Source of the DNA: Campylobacteraceae bacterium
GTDB taxonomy: Bacteria > Campylobacterota > Campylobacteria > Campylobacterales > Sulfurospirillaceae
Direction of reading: 5' to 3'
DNA: 31,817 nucleotides
Assembly (NCBI GenBank): GCA_027040375.1
Contig: JALUMJ010000094.1
Location: 1-31,817 of the forward strand
A program made the position numbers and the translations under genes. The number at the start of each line of letters is the position of its first letter. The first letter of the stretch is position 1. The notes below the pieces were generated by a model. That model was given only the letters and a program-made list of their open reading frames with translations. It made no database searches and was not told the origin of the DNA. Shown here in pieces: positions 28,392-31,817 of this stretch.

Positions 28392-29362
28392 TTATGTCTA
28401 TCCAATGCACCAACCTTTTTATCAGAAGAAGCTATGAGCATCTCATTGTATATCTTTATAATTGTTTCATCTATATCCTTGTTTGGAGCGCTTGCCACTC
28501 TATAATCTTCAAAGCCTAATTTATCGGCTAACTCTTTATATTCCATATCTAACTCATATTTTGTTTCTGAATTATCAATTAAAAAAGCTATAGGATATAT
28601 AATTACTTTTTTCTTTTGCAAAGATTTTAATTTATCATCCAAATAAGGCTTTATCCACGCTATTGGACCAAGTCTTGATTGGTAAGCTAGATGAGTTTTG
28701 TAAAAATTTACACCCTCTTTTAAAAGCTCTTTTCTTGCATAAAAAACATTTTGTTTTATATGTTTCATATAAAGATCACCCTTATCGATTATGCTCTGCG
28801 GTAAACCATGGGCTGAAAATATCAACTCAAATTCACTCGCATCATCACCACCTAAAGCCTCTTTTATCTTTTTAACGATAGTTTTGTTATAAAGAGTATC
28901 TTCGTAATAGTATTTGATTGTAAAAAATTTATCAGTAGATATTCCTAACTTTCTCGCTGCATCAAACAAATCATCTAGTGAAGATTGTGTAGTTGTAGTT
29001 GAAAAATGAGGATACAAAGGCACAACTAAAAATCTATCATAATCTCGTAAATCAGCAAGCACTTCAGACGCATACAAAGGTGTGTAACGCATGATATATC
29101 TTACATCAATATTTAGTTTTGACTTTAATGAGGAAACCAACTCCTTGGTATATCTGATTATCGGAGATTTTCCACCAAGTTTTTCATAGTTGCTTTTAGC
29201 TTCACTTAATCTATTTTTTACTATGTAATAAGCTATGAGTTTTCGCACCCACTTTGGAGCACCTATGATTGCTTTATCATTAAACATATTGTTTAAAAAA
29301 AGTTTTACTTCATCAAGGTTATTGGGTCCTCCCATATTTAAAAGAAGTAAGGCTATTTTCAC
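28388..29362 (-). CDS. hemH: Ferrochelatase
   Basis: This 324-residue protein inserts iron into protoporphyrin IX at the last step of haem synthesis. Motifs are LLLNMGGPNNLDEV (about 5-18), the catalytic histidine in FSAHGLPQSIIDKGD (His about 187), and the acidic ETKYELDMEY block near the end (about 270-279). The start is GTG at 29362 and overlaps the stop of the flavoprotein gene as GTGA, suggesting translational coupling. Its 3' end overlaps that of hemW by four bases. It has no transmembrane helix and is expected at the inner face of the membrane. Confidence 0.95.
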   Translation of the reverse strand: MKIALLLLNMGGPNNLDEVKLFLNNMFNDKAIIGAPKWVRKLIAYYIVKNRLSEAKSNYEKLGGKSPIIRYTKELVSSLKSKLNIDVRYIMRYTPLYASEVLADLRDYDRFLVVPLYPHFSTTTTQSSLDDLFDAARKLGISTDKFFTIKYYYEDTLYNKTIVKKIKEALGGDDASEFELIFSAHGLPQSIIDKGDLYMKHIKQNVFYARKELLKEGVNFYKTHLAYQSRLGPIAWIKPYLDDKLKSLQKKKVIIYPIAFLIDNSETKYELDMEYKELADKLGFEDYRVASAPNKDIDETIIKIYNEMLIASSDKKVGALDRHN

Positions 29363-30927
29363 AATTCTTCTATGCCAATTAGTGTATTTTTTTCAAATTT
29401 TCTATCAGTTTCTGGATAATCTATCCTAAAGTGAGAGCCTCTGCTTTCTTCTCTATTTAAAGCTGAACGAGATATCGCTTTAGCAACCAATAAAGCATTT
29501 TGTAATTCCAAAATATTTTTTATGGAAGTTGTTTTTTCAAGTTCCTCTTTTTGGATATTCTTCTCCATATCTTCAAAATTATCCAATGCTCTACTGATGA
29601 TAACTCCATTTCTTACGATACCAAGCTTTTTAAAGAGTATATAGCCTATCTTGTTTCTAGCTTCATTGACATCTATGCTTTTCGTCAATTTTCTAGCACT
29701 TTCAACCAACTCTATATCTTTCATGATGTCATAATAATCCACGCCATTGAATTTTTTTACTTTATTTGAAAATTTTATAGCCTCATAAGCAGAAATTTTA
29801 CCAAAAACAGCACCTTGACTAAGAGAATTTCCACCAAGCCTATTTGCACCATTCACTCCATTGTCCCCAGCTTCTCCGACTATAAATAGCCCTTCCATGC
29901 TAGTTCTTCCTATCGCATCAGTTTCGATACCTCCCATAGTATAATGGGCGATTGGCGACACAGGAATCAACTCTTTACTAACATCTATCTTCTTGAGTGC
30001 TTTTACTCTTTTTTTGATGCCTACTAATTTTGTATCCAAAATTTCTTGTGGAACTGATCTTAAATCAAGATAAACTTTTTTACCTTTTTGCATCTCCTTA
30101 AAAATCGCTCTTGTAACAAAATCTCTTGTATTTAATTCATCTACAAAAAATTCACCATTTTCATCAACGAGCCTTCCACCCTCAGCTCGCGCTGCTTCAC
30201 TAAGTAAAAAATTCGTTCCCTCAAGTCCTGTAGGATGAAATTGAACAAATTCTAAGTTCATGGCTTTCAACCCAGCCCTCAAACCCATAGCTATCGCATC
30301 ACCTGTTGCATCTCTTACATTTGAAGTATAATTTTTATACAAAGAAGCAAAACCACCGCTTGCCAAAATCACACTTTTCCCTTCACAAACAACTACTTTT
30401 TGAGTAACTTCATCCAAAAGCGTTACACCTGAGATTATATTGTTTTTTGATACTAGATTTATAGCCATATGGTTTTTTATGATATCAATTTCATACTCTT
30501 TTATAGTCTTATACAAAGCTTTCATGATGGCAGGTCCCGTTTCATCAGCAGCATATACAGTTCTTTTAAACTTTGAGCCACCAAATGGTCTTTGAGCAAG
30601 TTTGCCACTATCTAATCTGCTAAATTTAACACCATAAGTTTCTAAATCTCTCACCGCAGCTGGTGCTTGTTCACAAAAAGTTCTTATAGCTTCATCGTTA
30701 CCTAGTCCGACTGAACTTTTAAATGTCTCTTTACTGTGTTCAAATATATTATCATCATCTCCCATATTTCCAAATGCAGCATTTATACCGCCCTTTGCCA
30801 TAAAAGAATTATTAGCAGATGGAGATGATTTTGTGATAAGAGCCACATTTGCCCCAAGTTCTTTCGCCTCTATGGCTGCTCTCATACCTGCTATTCCACT
30901 ACCTACAACAACGATATCGTATTTCAT
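29359..30927 (-). CDS. Stand-alone FAD flavoprotein of the fumarate reductase/succinate dehydrogenase/NadB family
   Basis: This 522-residue protein has an FAD Rossmann motif VVGSGIAGMRAA (7-18), FrdA-like active-site blocks PFGGSKFKRTVYAADETG, EFVQFHPTG, NTRDFVTRAIF and AHYTMGGIETD, and NGANRLGGNSL. The C-terminal SRGSHFRIDYP follows, but the FrdA extension beyond it is absent. At the position where FrdA/SdhA carry the histidine that links FAD covalently there is Asn40 (NNSFMAKGG), so FAD should be non-covalent, as in NadB. No Fe-S or membrane-anchor subunit is adjacent. It could be a soluble fumarate reductase, an L-aspartate oxidase variant, or a subunit whose partners are elsewhere. Confidence 0.8.
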   Translation of the reverse strand: MKYDIVVVGSGIAGMRAAIEAKELGANVALITKSSPSANNSFMAKGGINAAFGNMGDDDNIFEHSKETFKSSVGLGNDEAIRTFCEQAPAAVRDLETYGVKFSRLDSGKLAQRPFGGSKFKRTVYAADETGPAIMKALYKTIKEYEIDIIKNHMAINLVSKNNIISGVTLLDEVTQKVVVCEGKSVILASGGFASLYKNYTSNVRDATGDAIAMGLRAGLKAMNLEFVQFHPTGLEGTNFLLSEAARAEGGRLVDENGEFFVDELNTRDFVTRAIFKEMQKGKKVYLDLRSVPQEILDTKLVGIKKRVKALKKIDVSKELIPVSPIAHYTMGGIETDAIGRTSMEGLFIVGEAGDNGVNGANRLGGNSLSQGAVFGKISAYEAIKFSNKVKKFNGVDYYDIMKDIELVESARKLTKSIDVNEARNKIGYILFKKLGIVRNGVIISRALDNFEDMEKNIQKEELEKTTSIKNILELQNALLVAKAISRSALNREESRGSHFRIDYPETDRKFEKNTLIGIEEL

Positions 30928-30943
30928 TTTACCTTCTTCTTAT

Positions 30944-30961
30944 ATTATATTATAAATTATA
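30944..30961 (-). promoter_or_regulatory. Probable promoter of the flavoprotein-hemH operon
   Basis: Three partly overlapping TATAAT hexamers (plus-strand ATTATA at 30944, 30949 and 30956) lie 17-35 bases before the ATG. The most upstream gives a plausible leader of about 20 bases containing the strong ribosome site AAGAAGG. T-rich plus-strand DNA (A-rich on the minus strand) extends upstream. Which hexamer is used cannot be told by eye. Confidence 0.4.
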
Positions 30962-31053
30962 TTACTATTTTTTTTCTTTTTTTATGATAAATTAACATTA
31001 TTTGCTTATGTGAAGGTACTGAAGTTGCTAGTGTTGTAATTGCTAGCATTTAT

Positions 31054-31105
31054 ACTTTGCATAATATACCCCTTGATGCACCAAAAGGGGTGTATCATGC
31101 AAAGT
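31054..31105. repeat. Long inverted repeat, possible bidirectional terminator or operator
   Basis: ACTTTGCATAATATACCCCTT (31054-31074) pairs with AAGGGGTGTATCATGCAAAGT (31085-31105) at all but two positions, around a 10-base loop. It lies six bases past the stop of the small lipoprotein gene. On the plus strand GTTTTATTATTTT follows, giving terminator character. On the minus strand, the direction of the lipoprotein gene, no T-run follows. An alternative inner hairpin GATGCACC/GGTGTATC overlaps the right arm, so two folds compete. Confidence 0.6.
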
Positions 31106-31111
31106 GTTTTA

Positions 31112-31369
31112 TTATTTTAAACTACATCCATTTGCATTTACTTTATCTAATGCGGGTGTGTTTTTACATTTATCATATAAATCTATTACTCCGTCATTGT
31201 CTAAATCAAGAGCACAGCCATGTTCATCCACTTTCGCAAGTTTTGGGGTATTTTTGCAAGCATCAATGTGATTATATATACCATCATTGTCACTATCAAT
31301 ATTTAAGTTCTCTTGAGCACAACCAGCTAACAATATGGATATTATCGCAACTATATATATTGTTTTCAT
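31112..31369 (-). CDS. Small lipoprotein with two thrombospondin type-3-like calcium repeats
   Basis: This 85-residue protein has a lipoprotein signal (hydrophobic segment then LAGC, lipidated Cys at 17). The mature part is two near-identical repeats, DSDNDGIYNHIDACKNTP and DLDNDGVIDLYDKCKNTP, each ending in a V...GC segment. This is the thrombospondin type-3/OmpA-linker calcium-binding pattern, with paired cysteines that likely form disulfides. Such repeats normally precede a C-terminal OmpA peptidoglycan-binding domain, which is missing here. The ATG overlaps the upstream gene's TAA as TAATG. It is probably anchored in the outer membrane with the repeats in the periplasm or at the surface. 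Function unknown. Confidence 0.8.
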   Translation of the reverse strand: MKTIYIVAIISILLAGCAQENLNIDSDNDGIYNHIDACKNTPKLAKVDEHGCALDLDNDGVIDLYDKCKNTPALDKVNANGCSLK

Positions 31370-31817
31370 TAAAACATTCCTCCTCCACCCATTCCGCCGC
31401 CAGAACCGCCAGTGTCGCCCATACCATCATTTGAACTTGAATCACTCACACCTCCAAAACCATTATCTATACTAGAGGGTGTATTTTCTTTATTTTCTTC
31501 TTTATTTTGGTTTATTTTGTTTAGAACTTCAGTCATTTTTTCTTCTCTATCTTGACCTTTTTGCTCTGAAATTCTACCTTTTATTTCATTCATGTATTGG
31601 TATCTCTCTTTTTGAGGAGCTTTATTCATCTTTTCTATAAGTTCATCCATTGTTTTAGTTTTTGCAATATCTTGGCTAACTTGATTTTTGTCCATTGCTT
31701 TAGATAAACTTTTTTGAGCTATTTGTATATTTTCTTTAACTTGTGAGTTGTCGATACCTTTAACTGCTTCTAACATATTTTTTTGCGCTTGAAGCATATT
31801 TTTTTGAGTTGCATTAA
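31369..31817 (-). CDS. Gln/Lys-rich protein with Gly/Met-rich tail (5' end cut by window)
   Basis: I do not recognise a family. The frame stays open to the right edge (NATQKN precedes Met at 31797), so the first methionine seen is probably internal and the gene starts outside the window. About 100 residues are charged, Gln-rich and helical, probably coiled coil, with a short repeated QKNML unit near the edge. A Ser/Asn/Asp-rich linker and the glycine- and methionine-rich end (SGGGMGGGGMF) follow. The gene is coupled by TAATG to the calcium-repeat lipoprotein, so the two may be exported and act together. The upstream part should show whether a signal peptide exists. Confidence 0.7.
   Translation of the reverse strand, partial: NATQKNMLQAQKNMLEAVKGIDNSQVKENIQIAQKSLSKAMDKNQVSQDIAKTKTMDELIEKMNKAPQKERYQYMNEIKGRISEQKGQDREEKMTEVLNKINQNKEENKENTPSSIDNGFGGVSDSSSNDGMGDTGGSGGGMGGGGMF

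Overview
The window comes from a member of the Campylobacterota (epsilonproteobacteria). The strongest marker is hobA (24775-25326), a DnaA-binding protein known only from that phylum. Other phylum-typical features are the MurF with an N-terminal membrane domain, the dihydropteroate synthase with an N-terminal extension, the AT-rich base composition, and several gene orders I recall from Campylobacter and Helicobacter. An ackA-pta pair and a TSUP anion exporter would suit a free-living, Sulfurimonas-like relative, but I cannot assign a genus. Nearly all of the window is densely packed core chromosome. I see no insertion sequence with a transposase, no prophage, no CRISPR array, and no rRNA or tRNA gene.

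Layout. (1) 1-135 is the end of a plus-strand aldolase-like gene, followed by a hairpin terminator. (2) 183-3479 (minus) is pta-ackA, the acetyl-CoA to acetate/ATP route. Upstream of pta lies a 79-bp hairpin element. (3) 3658-9560 (minus) runs fapA-ruvA-ddl-antitoxin-like-hydrolase-murF and mixes flagellar assembly, Holliday-junction repair and peptidoglycan precursor synthesis. (4) 9662-14169 (plus) runs murJ-cysS-msbA, diverging from fapA across a roughly 100-bp promoter region. The ddl/ruvA/fapA-murJ/cysS/msbA order is one I recall from Campylobacter. (5) 14250-18130 (plus) runs an Rrf2-type regulator, flhA, a DHH phosphoesterase and a small acidic protein. (6) 18116-27013 (minus) is a ten-gene run: nudH-lysC-hobA-holB-folP-TSUP-ligA-tlyA-ribF-cmoA. 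Most junctions overlap or abut, so it is probably one operon linking DNA replication and ligation with folate, flavin, amino-acid and RNA-modification functions. (7) 27014-27335 is the only gene-free stretch over 300 bases. It is filled by a palindromic element of about 290 bp. (8) 27336-28391 (plus) is hemW, converging on hemH and a fumarate-reductase-like flavoprotein (minus, 28388-30927). (9) 31112-31817 (minus) holds a small thrombospondin-type-3 lipoprotein and, upstream of it, a Gln/Lys-rich protein with a Gly/Met-rich tail that is cut by the window edge.

The most unusual observations are these: flhA has no canonical start codon where its conserved N-terminus begins, as if one T were missing from a TAATG stop-start overlap; two palindromic non-coding elements sit at 3509-3587 and 27031-27322; a Phd/YefM-like antitoxin has no toxin; and a FrdA-like flavoprotein has no Fe-S or membrane partners and lacks the FAD-linking histidine. 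I found no convincing new multi-gene system. Gene identities come from recognising motifs and gene order, without any database search.
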